Assembly (NCBI RefSeq): GCF_001653515.1
Contig: NZ_LYOY01000040.1
Coordinates: forward strand, 1,054,001 to 1,118,000
Direction of reading: 5' to 3'
Source of the DNA: Streptomyces sp. ERV7
Lineage (GTDB): Bacteria; Actinomycetota; Actinomycetes; Streptomycetales; Streptomycetaceae
DNA length: 64,000 nucleotides
Position 1 is the stretch's first letter; every line of letters begins with the position of its first letter. The translations under genes were made by a program, and so were the position numbers. Of the stretch, positions 55,899 to 64,000 are shown piece by piece. The notes beneath the pieces are model-generated. The model had not been told where the DNA came from, did no database searches, and saw only the letters and a program-made list of their open reading frames with translations.

Positions 55899-57113
55899 CT
55901 AAGGCTGGAGTACCGGGTGGCCGATCAGCATCGTCGGGGCGCCGGCCACGCGGGTCAGGAACACCGTCGCCGAGCGCTTTCCCCGGAGTTTCATCTTGCG
56001 GCGCAGTTCCTCCGGTTCGACCGCCGAGCCGCGCTTCTTGACCGTCAGGATGCCGACCTCTCGCTCCCGCAGCAGCGCCTTCAGCTTCTTCATGTTGAAG
56101 GGGAGCTCGTCGGTGATCTCGTACGCGGTGGCGAACGGCGACTCGTACGGCTCGTCGCTCGTCACGTACGCGATGGTCTCGTCCACGAGGCGGCCGTCGC
56201 ACGCCGCCACGATCTCGGCCACCAGGTGGGCCCGGATGACGGCGCCGTCCGGCTCGTGCAGATAGCGGCCCACCGGGCCGACCGGCGGCGGCGGGAGCGG
56301 GGCGGAGGTCCACAGGGTGGCCTCGGCGGGGAGGAGCGTGGCGCGGACCGCGCCGGGCGTACGGGTGTGCAGGGGGGCGCGCGCGGCGCCGAACCACAGC
56401 ACGGCCTCCTTCACGTCACCCCCGTCCGAGATCCACTCCGCCTCGGCCTCCGGCGGAACCGACTCGTGGGGGATGCCGGGGGCGATCTTCAGGGCGGCGA
56501 AGGGGGCCTTCAGGGCGGCGCCGACGGCCCAGGACAGCGGCGGCGAGTAGGCCTCCGGATCGAAGATGCGCCCGCGTCCGCCCCGCCGCGCGGGGTCGAC
56601 GAACACCGCGTCCCACCCCGCCGTGTCCACGTCCGTCACATCCGCGCACCGCACCTCGATCAGGTCCGCGAGGCCCAGCGCCGCCGCGTTCGCCCGGGCG
56701 ACCTCCGCCGTCAGCTCGTCGCGGTCCACCGCGAGGACGGAGATGCCGGCCCGGGCGAGCGCCAGGGCGTCGCCGCCGATGCCGCAGCACAGGTCGGCCA
56801 CGCCCCGTACGCCCTGGGCGGCGAAGACCCGGGCGCGGTAGGCGGCCACCGACGCGCGCGTGGACTGCTCGACGCCGTTGGGCGTGAAGAACATCCGGTA
56901 CGCGTCGTCCGCGCCGAACTTCGCGACCGCGCGCTGCCGCAGCCGCGCCTGGGCCAGGGCGGCCGAGACGAGCTCGGGGGCGTACGTCCGGCGCAGCCGG
57001 GTCGCCACCGCCAGCTCCTGGGACGGGTCGTAGTCGCGGAGCGAGTCCAGCAGGCCCATGCCCTCGGGGGTGAGCAGGGCGCGGAAGGTGTCGAGGTCGT
57101 TCACCCGCCCCAT
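55899..57113 (-). CDS. Class I SAM-dependent methyltransferase with THUMP-like domain
   Basis: A 404-aa protein from ATG at 57113 (MGRVNDLDTFRALLTPEG); GTG at 57104 is an alternative. The SAM-binding motif is VADLCCGIGGDALALARAG at about 105-123, followed by VLAVDRDELTAEVARANAAA and DAVFVDPARRGGRGRI. The C-terminal part has KKLKALLREREVGILTVKKR, RRKMKLRGKRSATVF and VFLTRVAG, like the THUMP-like RNA-binding domain of this family. RNA methylation is an inference. Divergent from the next deacetylase gene. Confidence 0.85.
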   Translation of the reverse strand: MGRVNDLDTFRALLTPEGMGLLDSLRDYDPSQELAVATRLRRTYAPELVSAALAQARLRQRAVAKFGADDAYRMFFTPNGVEQSTRASVAAYRARVFAAQGVRGVADLCCGIGGDALALARAGISVLAVDRDELTAEVARANAAALGLADLIEVRCADVTDVDTAGWDAVFVDPARRGGRGRIFDPEAYSPPLSWAVGAALKAPFAALKIAPGIPHESVPPEAEAEWISDGGDVKEAVLWFGAARAPLHTRTPGAVRATLLPAEATLWTSAPLPPPPVGPVGRYLHEPDGAVIRAHLVAEIVAACDGRLVDETIAYVTSDEPYESPFATAYEITDELPFNMKKLKALLREREVGILTVKKRGSAVEPEELRRKMKLRGKRSATVFLTRVAGAPTMLIGHPVLQP

Positions 57114-57196
57114 TGTGGGCCAGGTGGGGGACGGTGCGCGTCCGGTGACGGGTGTCGCCACAGGTATACCGCCCCGCACTGACAGGATGCGGCGGC

Positions 57197-58132
57197 ATGC
57201 AGCTTGTACGACAAAAGGAAGAAAACGGGCGCGCCTCGAGGAAAGCCCCGCTCGTTCTGCTGGCCGGGCTCGTCGTCACCGCGCTCGCCTCCGGGTGCGC
57301 CGCAGAGGAGACCCGTACCGGCCGGCCCGGCGGCCGGGCCGCCGCCGGGCCGCAGGCCTACGACAACGACGCCGCCCGCGCCCTCGCCGGCTACTCCGCC
57401 CAGCTCAAGGAGGCGCAGGCCGCCCGGGTGGTCGCGGCGAAGAAGTGGAAGCTGGCCAAGGTGCCGCTGCCCGCGCCCGCCCCGCCCGCCGCCAAGCCGA
57501 AGATCACCAACCGGCCCGGCTTCGAGACGGACGGCGGCGACTCGCTGCCGCCCGTCTTCACGACCGTCCCGACCAAGGACCGGATCGTCTTCCTCACCAT
57601 CGACGACGGGGCCGACAAGGACCCGGAGCTGCTGAAGATGATGCGGGAACTGCGCATCCCCTACAGCGCGTTCCTCAGTGACTACCTGGTCCGTACCGAC
57701 TACCCGTACTTCAAGCGGATGCAGGGTCTTGGCGTCACGCTCAACAACCACACGCTCAACCACCGCTATATGCCCGCGCTCTCCTACGCGGAGCAGCGGC
57801 ACGAGATCTGCGACCAGCAGGACAAGATCGGGAAGTGGGCGGGCAAGCGGCCCCGGCTCTTCCGGCCGCCGTACGGCAACTACAACGAGGACACGCTGCG
57901 GGCGGCCCAGTCGTGCGGGATCAAGGCGGTGCCGCTGTGGGCGGCGGAGGTGTTCCCCGACCACATGGAGTGGCGCGAGTGGGACCGCGATCTGCATCCC
58001 GGTGACATCGTGCTCACGCACTTTCGGGGGCGGGAGGATTGGAAGGGCACGATGCCGGACATGGTCCGGCGGGTTATGAAGGTGATCACCGACAAGGGGT
58101 ATGCGGTGGCCAGGCTGGAGGATTACGTGTGA
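57197..58132 (+). CDS. Polysaccharide deacetylase family lipoprotein (second paralogue)
   Basis: A 311-aa lipoprotein from ATG 57197. Basic n-region (RQKEENGRASRK), hydrophobic core and lipobox ALASGC. The NodB domain (about 130-311) has FLTIDDGADKDPEL, NHTLNHRYM, RLFRPPYGNYNE and DIVLTHFRG. It ends GYAVARLEDYV, matching the end of the paralogue at 50501-51358 (FAVARLEDYV). Motif 1 has Ile in place of Phe before the two Asp. The two are about 7 kb apart, so this is a dispersed duplication. Confidence 0.92.
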   Translation: MQLVRQKEENGRASRKAPLVLLAGLVVTALASGCAAEETRTGRPGGRAAAGPQAYDNDAARALAGYSAQLKEAQAARVVAAKKWKLAKVPLPAPAPPAAKPKITNRPGFETDGGDSLPPVFTTVPTKDRIVFLTIDDGADKDPELLKMMRELRIPYSAFLSDYLVRTDYPYFKRMQGLGVTLNNHTLNHRYMPALSYAEQRHEICDQQDKIGKWAGKRPRLFRPPYGNYNEDTLRAAQSCGIKAVPLWAAEVFPDHMEWREWDRDLHPGDIVLTHFRGREDWKGTMPDMVRRVMKVITDKGYAVARLEDYV

Positions 58133-58170
58133 CGTGTGGGCGGGCGTTTTCCCCCACCCCGCCCGTTCCC

Positions 58171-58440
58171 TTAACCCTCCGGGGGCGGGGTGGGCGGCAC
58201 GGCAGGCCGGGGGGACGCGTCGAACGCCGCCGCGACCAGCTCCTCCGCGGGGGAGAGGTCGCGCCGGGCCGGCGCCGGCACGGTCGGCGTCGCGGACGCG
58301 GCCGGCGCGGACTCCTCGGCGGGCGCCGGCACGGTGGCCGAGGCAGCGGCCGGCTCCTCCGTCGGAGCCGCCGTCAGTTCGGCGCTCTCCGCGTCGCGAT
58401 CGCGTCCGAACACTTTGCGCAGCAAGCTCCGAATGCCCAT
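58171..58440 (-). CDS. Small hypothetical protein, Ala/Pro/Glu-rich
   Basis: An 89-aa frame from ATG at 58440 with AAAGG upstream; ATG at 58458 is less likely. It starts MGIRSLLRKVFGRDRDAESA, an amphipathic basic helix, then a low-complexity stretch (TVPAPAEESAPAASATPTVP) and DLSPAEELVAAAFDASP. It may be a membrane-associated or disordered protein. No family recognised. Confidence 0.6.
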   Translation of the reverse strand: MGIRSLLRKVFGRDRDAESAELTAAPTEEPAAASATVPAPAEESAPAASATPTVPAPARRDLSPAEELVAAAFDASPRPAVPPTPPPEG

Positions 58441-58584
58441 GGGCGAGGCCTTTCGCATGAGTTGGGTGCGGGTGGTGCGGGGGGTTGCGTACCACGCCGC
58501 GTGAGCGGGAGCCCGGGCGTGGACACGTAAGGTTAGCGATCCGATCCGGTCAACCTCGGCAGGGGGCGGACGACGCCGTACCGG

Positions 58585-59544
58585 TTACCTCCCCGACGGC
58601 GTCCGCCACCGCGCGATCTGCTGTTCCGGATCGCCCGTGTACACCCACGGCACCCGCGCCGCCCGCTCCCCGAGCAGCCCCACCAGGGAACGCGCCTGCG
58701 GGCCGAGCCCCGCGCAACACGCGGCGTGGGCGAGGTAGTTGAGCTCGGCGGCCTCCGCGAGCGGCACCGGGCCGGGCGGGCGGCCGCCCAGCCAGCGGTC
58801 GTACGTGCGGCGCAGCTCGGTCACCGCCAGCTCACCGCTCCAGTGCTGCCCGAACCCCCGCACCGGCTGCCCCTCGGCGCCCTCGGCGGCGTACCGGTAC
58901 TCCTCCACGCGGGCGATCTGCACCAGGACCGGCAGCGCGGACCCCTCGGGCGCCGCGCCCGCCGCGTCCCGGGCGAAGTCGTACATCGTGCCGTGCGTAC
59001 CGTGCCAGCGGGCCGAGAAGTAGCGCAGCATCTGGACGTGGCCCTCCACGTGGTACGGGTCGCGGCGGCGCAACTCGTCCCACCAGCCGCGCAGATCGCG
59101 CCGGGGCACCCCGTCCTCGTACAGCCGCGCCACCGTGAGCAGCGACGCCCACGGCATCGGATCGGACGGGTGGGCGTCGGCCGCGCCGAGGCAGACCAGC
59201 ACGGCCCTGTCGAGCCGGTCCCGGTCGAGCGTTCCGCCGCGACCCGCGGCGATGGCCCGGTGGAAGACCCGCACCACCTCGGTGGCGGCCCGCAGCACGG
59301 CCGCGTCCGCGCTGTCGGGCTCGGCGGCCCGCCACGCCTCGACGACGGTGGAGCCCGCGACGGCGGGTGCGAGCAGCCGGATCCGGTGGGTGCGCAGGGG
59401 CCAGTCGTCGCCGGTCGCCCGCAGCAGGTCCCGTACGCCCTGCCAGCGCCCGATCACGATGTCGTGCCGGGCGGTGGCGAGCGCGCGGTCACCGAGGTCC
59501 GGGTCGAAGCGGACGGCCGGGGTACGGCGGCGGCCAAGGCCCAT
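58585..59544 (-). CDS. Hypothetical protein, TPR-like helical repeats
   Basis: A 319-aa protein from ATG at 59544 (GAGAGGGG upstream); GTG at 59550 is possible. It is almost all helical with Trp and Arg-rich segments: GRWQGVRDLLRATGDDWPLR, DAHPSDPMPWASLLTVARLY, DPYHVEGHVQMLRYFSARWH and ELNYLAHAACCAGLGPQARS. Such a pattern fits a TPR/SEL1-like scaffold. Function unknown. It starts 30 nt from the permease stop and could share its transcript. Confidence 0.78.
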   Translation of the reverse strand: MGLGRRRTPAVRFDPDLGDRALATARHDIVIGRWQGVRDLLRATGDDWPLRTHRIRLLAPAVAGSTVVEAWRAAEPDSADAAVLRAATEVVRVFHRAIAAGRGGTLDRDRLDRAVLVCLGAADAHPSDPMPWASLLTVARLYEDGVPRRDLRGWWDELRRRDPYHVEGHVQMLRYFSARWHGTHGTMYDFARDAAGAAPEGSALPVLVQIARVEEYRYAAEGAEGQPVRGFGQHWSGELAVTELRRTYDRWLGGRPPGPVPLAEAAELNYLAHAACCAGLGPQARSLVGLLGERAARVPWVYTGDPEQQIARWRTPSGR

Positions 59545-59574
59545 CAACACCCCTCTCCGGTCCCCGTGGACGTC

Positions 59575-61050
59575 TCAGAAGTCGGTCGGCAGGGCGGCGC
59601 CCGCGTACTCGGGGCGGCCCGGGCCGGTGTACGCCTCGTCGACCGCGACGGCCCGGCCGGCGTCGAGGGCGGCGGGCCGGTAGTAGGCGCTGCCGCGCCG
59701 CCAGTACCAGAGCATCGGGGCGAGCCCCGCGGCGAGACCGCCGAGGCCGATGGCGATCGCGGCGGCGCTGAGCTGGGTGAGCGAGGCGAGGAAGACGCAG
59801 AACATGAAGGCGGCGCCGAGCGCGGGCCACAGCCCGCCGAGGACGAAGGAGCCGACCGAGGAGGTCAGTGTGGAGCGGTACGCGACGACCGCGGCCAGGC
59901 CCGCCAGGCCGTAGTAGAACGTGGTCTGCAGACCGATCGCGGCGAGCGCGTCGGCCATGATGTCCTCGACCGAGCCCAGCGCGTTGGAGGCGACGAACAG
60001 GGCGAGGGCGACCGCGCCGACCGCGACGACGGCGACCCACGGGGTGTTCCAACGGCGGTGCACGGCGCCGAGCGCGGCCGGCAGCGTACGGTCGCGGCCC
60101 ATCGCGAACAGCGAGCGGGTGACCTGGAGCAGCGTGGTCTCCAGGGTGGCGATCGTGGACAGGACGACGGCGAGCACCATGAGCTTGCCGCCGACACCGG
60201 GCCAGATGGTCTCGCCGAGCACGGCGAGGACGTTGGACTCGTGCTGCTCGATGGCGCCCGGCGTCAGCGTCATGTTGACGGCGACGGTGAACCCGACGAA
60301 GAGCAGGAAGACGACGGCGAGGCCGACGAGGGCGGCGAGCCCGGCGGTGCGGCGACTGTCGCGCGTCTCCTCGCTGAGGTTGCTGGTGACGTCCCAGCCC
60401 CAGTAGTAGAACGCGGCGATCAGGGTGCCGGAGGCGAAGCCGCGTACTCCGTCGAAGTGGCTGAAACCGAGCCATGACCAGTCGAACGGGGCGGCGCCGC
60501 CGTGGTGGAGGAGCGCGCCGACGGCGAAGACGACGAGGATCGCGAGCTCGACGCCGGAGACGAGGACCTGGGCGCGGGCGGAGAGGCGGGCGCCGCCGAG
60601 CACCACGGCGAGCATCAGCAGGAACCAGCCGGCGCCGGTCGCGGTGGCGAGCGCGGTGTTCCGGGCGAGTTCGGGGTCGAGGAGGGCGAGGGTCATCTGC
60701 CCGGCGGGCAGCGAGCCGGCGACCATGAAGAGGGTGGCGGCGACGACGAGCGCCCAGCCGCTCATGAAGCCGAGGAAGGGGTGCAGGGTTCTGGCGACCC
60801 ATGAATAGGCGGCGCCCGCGTTGACGTCCAGGCGCCCGAGCCTTCCGAAGGCGAGGACGATGCCGAGCATGGGTATCGCGCAGTAGAGGAGTGCGGCGGG
60901 GCCGGCCAGGCCGACGGCTCCGGTGAGTACGGCGGTGGTGGCGGCCAGGGAGTACGCGGGGGCGCTGCCCGCGACGGCCATGACGACGGTGTCGAACGTG
61001 CCGAGGGCGTTGGCGTGTAGTCCTCTGCCGGGGTGGCGGCTGTTGCTCAT
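59575..61050 (-). CDS. APC family amino acid permease
   Basis: A 491-aa transporter from ATG at 61050 with AAAGGA upstream. Twelve or more membrane segments can be drawn. TM1 carries the substrate motif AVAGSAPAYSLAATTAVL, followed by GLAGPAALLYCAIPMLGIVL and LDVNAGAAYSWVARTLHPFL. YYWGWDVTSNLSEETRDSRR is a further APC signature. The substrate (amino acid or polyamine) cannot be told from the sequence. Longer frames back to 61155 lack a ribosome binding site. Confidence 0.92.
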   Translation of the reverse strand: MSNSRHPGRGLHANALGTFDTVVMAVAGSAPAYSLAATTAVLTGAVGLAGPAALLYCAIPMLGIVLAFGRLGRLDVNAGAAYSWVARTLHPFLGFMSGWALVVAATLFMVAGSLPAGQMTLALLDPELARNTALATATGAGWFLLMLAVVLGGARLSARAQVLVSGVELAILVVFAVGALLHHGGAAPFDWSWLGFSHFDGVRGFASGTLIAAFYYWGWDVTSNLSEETRDSRRTAGLAALVGLAVVFLLFVGFTVAVNMTLTPGAIEQHESNVLAVLGETIWPGVGGKLMVLAVVLSTIATLETTLLQVTRSLFAMGRDRTLPAALGAVHRRWNTPWVAVVAVGAVALALFVASNALGSVEDIMADALAAIGLQTTFYYGLAGLAAVVAYRSTLTSSVGSFVLGGLWPALGAAFMFCVFLASLTQLSAAAIAIGLGGLAAGLAPMLWYWRRGSAYYRPAALDAGRAVAVDEAYTGPGRPEYAGAALPTDF

Positions 61051-61294
61051 GGTCGTCCTTTGCTGCGCTCCACGACATATGGCGGTATGCCGGAACTCCG
61101 TGCCCCGGGGGAGGGTGTGGGAGACCGCGTGCATCGTAGTGTCCCGCCCACCCAATTCCAGCCACCCGGAACCTCAATCCCCACTTGCCCCCGGGCAGGT
61201 ACGGGCGCCGTTTTGGGCCCGGCCCTTGCCTGCGGCCCGGTGGGGCAGTCCTTTCAGGCCCGTCGTTCACCTGCAGGCCGGTGGGTGGCTGCTC

Positions 61295-61606
61295 GCGCAG
61301 TTCCCCGCGCCCCTAAAAACCTCGGTCACCTGCGGGCCGTGCCTGCGCCCCTAAGGGGCCGTCGTCTGTCTGCGGACCGTGGGTGGTTGCTCGCGCAGTT
61401 CCCCGCGCCCCTAGGTAGTCGGCCGCAGCCGGAGAGCTCGGCTCCGCCATACGGCGAGTCTTTTGCCCGCAGGCCGGTGGGGGCTGGCCGCGCAGTTCCC
61501 CGCGCCCCTGGGTAGTCCGCCGCAGCCGGGGGACTTGGCTCCGCCATGCGGCGAGTCTTTTGCCCGCAGGTCGGTGGGGGCTGGTCGCGCAGTTCCCCGC
61601 GCCCCT
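61295..61606 (+). repeat. Tandem array of about 97-bp repeats with core GCGCAGTTCCCCGCGCCCCT
   Basis: The 20-nt core occurs at 61295-61314, 61393-61412, 61490-61509 and 61587-61606, at steps of 98, 97 and 97 nt. Between cores the units share GCAGCCGG, GGCTCCGCCAT, CGGCGAGTCTTTTGCCCGCAGG and GTGGGGGCTGG. The last two full units look about 90 percent identical. A weaker partial unit precedes the first. The core is a common dispersed intergenic sequence in streptomycetes by my recollection. Confidence 0.9.
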
Positions 61607-61732
61607 GAAGGGTCGGGGCTCCGCCCCGGACCGGCGTCGCGCTGGGGCCGGCCCAGGGCCGGAAGGGTGGGCACAGGAGCCCGGCGCACCCCGCGAGAAG
61701 ACCCTCCGGTTTCGGTCGCCACGGGCCTCGGC

Positions 61733-61759
61733 TTGGCACTCCGCTTGACCGAGTGCTAA
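61733..61759 (+). promoter_or_regulatory. CIRCE operator 1 (HrcA site)
   Basis: TTGGCACTC, nine bases, GAGTGCTAA. It matches the CIRCE consensus with one change and overlaps the -35 box of the groESL promoter. HrcA binding here would block RNA polymerase. Confidence 0.93.
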
Positions 61760-61774
61760 TCGCCGTCCTAGTCT
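61745..61774 (+). promoter_or_regulatory. groES-groEL1 promoter
   Basis: TTGACC (61745-61750), 18-nt spacer, TAGTCT (61769-61774). The -35 box lies inside CIRCE 1 and the expected start (about 61781) lies at the edge of CIRCE 2, so both operators can repress it. Confidence 0.85.
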
Positions 61775-61779
61775 CGGCT

Positions 61780-61806
61780 CTGGCACTCCCCACTGGAGAG
61801 TGCCAA
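61780..61806 (+). promoter_or_regulatory. CIRCE operator 2 (HrcA site)
   Basis: CTGGCACTC, nine bases, GAGTGCCAA. A second inverted repeat directly after the promoter. In the mRNA it would form a 5' hairpin that can also affect stability. Confidence 0.92.
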
Positions 61807-61904
61807 CACAGCGACGGGCAGGTCCGGCACCCGCGACGACGGATCCACCTGGTCGCCACCCAAACAGTTAACCCCGTGAGATCTCCGAAGGGGGAGACCG
61901 GACC

Positions 61905-62213
61905 GTGACGACCACCAGCTCCAAGGTTGCCATCAAGCCGCTCGAGGACCGCATTGTGGTCCAGCCGCTCGACGCCGAGCAGACCACGGCCTCCGGCCTG
62001 GTTATTCCGGACACCGCCAAGGAGAAGCCCCAGGAGGGCGTCGTCCTGGCCGTGGGCCCGGGCCGGATCGAGGACGGCAAGCGCGTCGAGCTCGACGTCG
62101 CCGTCGGCGACGTCGTGCTCTACAGCAAGTACGGCGGCACCGAGGTGAAGTACAACGGCGAGGAGTACCTCGTCCTCTCGGCTCGCGACGTGCTCGCGAT
62201 CATCGAGAAGTAA
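61905..62213 (+). CDS. groES: Co-chaperonin GroES
   Basis: Lid of the GroEL chamber. 102 aa from GTG 61905 with GGGGGAGACCGGACC upstream. KVAIKPLEDRIVVQPLDAEQ, the mobile loop TTASGLVIPDTAKEKPQEG and VVLYSKYGGTEVKYNGEEYL are conserved. Controlled by two CIRCE sites. A hairpin with T run follows before groEL1. Confidence 0.98.
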   Translation: MTTTSSKVAIKPLEDRIVVQPLDAEQTTASGLVIPDTAKEKPQEGVVLAVGPGRIEDGKRVELDVAVGDVVLYSKYGGTEVKYNGEEYLVLSARDVLAIIEK

Positions 62214-62239
62214 TTCATCTCGAAGCGAATGCTTCTGAG

Positions 62240-62290
62240 CTGCGCCCCTGGCCACCCCGCTGACAGCCGGGCGGCAAGGGGCGCAGTTTT
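62240..62290 (+). terminator. Attenuator-like hairpin between groES and groEL1
   Basis: CTGCGCCCCT (62240-62249) pairs with AGGGGCGCAG (62277-62286), followed by TTTT. It may reduce read-through so that GroES exceeds GroEL1, or act as an mRNA processing site. Confidence 0.75.
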
Positions 62291-62327
62291 CGTATCACCG
62301 AGTTTCCGAGAGGGCTGAACCGCTTCC

Positions 62328-63953
<1,626 letters not shown>

Positions 63954-64000
63954 CCTGCTGTGACGCGCTGACGTCGTACGACGTGTGAGGGCCCCTGTTC

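Noticed and set aside
59489..61270. Arg/Pro-rich 593-codon frame over the permease gene
   Set aside because: It is a same-strand shadow of the permease in another frame with extreme Arg content.

Overview
The window is chromosomal DNA from a high-GC actinobacterium, almost certainly a Streptomyces. Supporting signs are the gene order aspC / tRNA-Trp / secE-nusG / rplKA / two lipoprotein genes / rplJL / rpoBC / rpsL-rpsG-fusA-tuf / S10-spc-alpha ribosomal cluster / truA, frequent GTG and one TTG start, many lipobox and Tat signals, GNAT-TsaBDE-Alr grouping, an ECF42-type sigma factor with its DGPF partner, and a groES-groEL1 pair with two CIRCE operators and a His-rich GroEL tail. Gene calls in the conserved core are very secure. 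Calls in the accessory parts rest on motifs and are marked accordingly.

Layout. 1-526: 5' part of aspC on the minus strand. 753-825: tRNA-Trp. 932-7085: secE, nusG, rplK, rplA, two LppX/LprG-like lipoproteins, then an L10-type leader with an attenuator before rplJ-rplL. 7480-15171: rpoB promoter, rpoB (TTG start) and rpoC. 15172-15983: a small ORF containing an exact 144-bp tandem duplication, then a clear promoter and leader for the str operon (rpsL, rpsG, fusA, tuf; 15984-20350). 20473-22623: one minus-strand Tat lipoprotein gene of the PIG-L deacetylase family, the only gene between the str and S10 operons. 23194-39608: rpsJ to rplQ, including secY, adk, map, infA, rpmJ and rpoA; rpsD is not in the cluster. 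truA follows.

40655-61050 is mixed: an ABC-F protein followed in the same frame by a YkuD L,D-transpeptidase lacking any signal peptide; alr, an alpha/beta hydrolase, tsaE, a 59-aa conserved-looking protein, a YkuD-like protein that has lost its catalytic Cys, tsaB-rimI-tsaD, two paralogous polysaccharide-deacetylase lipoproteins, DGPF/ECF42/VOC genes, a beta-hydroxyacid-dehydrogenase-like oxidoreductase, a THUMP-like methyltransferase, hypotheticals and an APC permease. 61051-61904 holds a roughly 97-bp tandem repeat array and then the CIRCE-controlled groES-groEL1 promoter; groEL1 ends at 63953.

How it fits together: most of the window makes the transcription and translation machinery (RNA polymerase core subunits, most ribosomal proteins, EF-G, EF-Tu, IF1, NusG, the SecYE channel, tRNA-Trp, t6A synthesis proteins, GroESL). 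The most interesting non-textbook observations are a 25-nt leader hairpin element shared by the str and S10 operons (one mismatch), a 136-bp copy of the map 3' end lying just upstream of infA, the exact 48-codon tandem duplication downstream of rpoC, the ABC-F/L,D-transpeptidase junction, and the palindrome in front of the 59-aa protein. I found no CRISPR array, prophage, insertion sequence or clearly new defence system.
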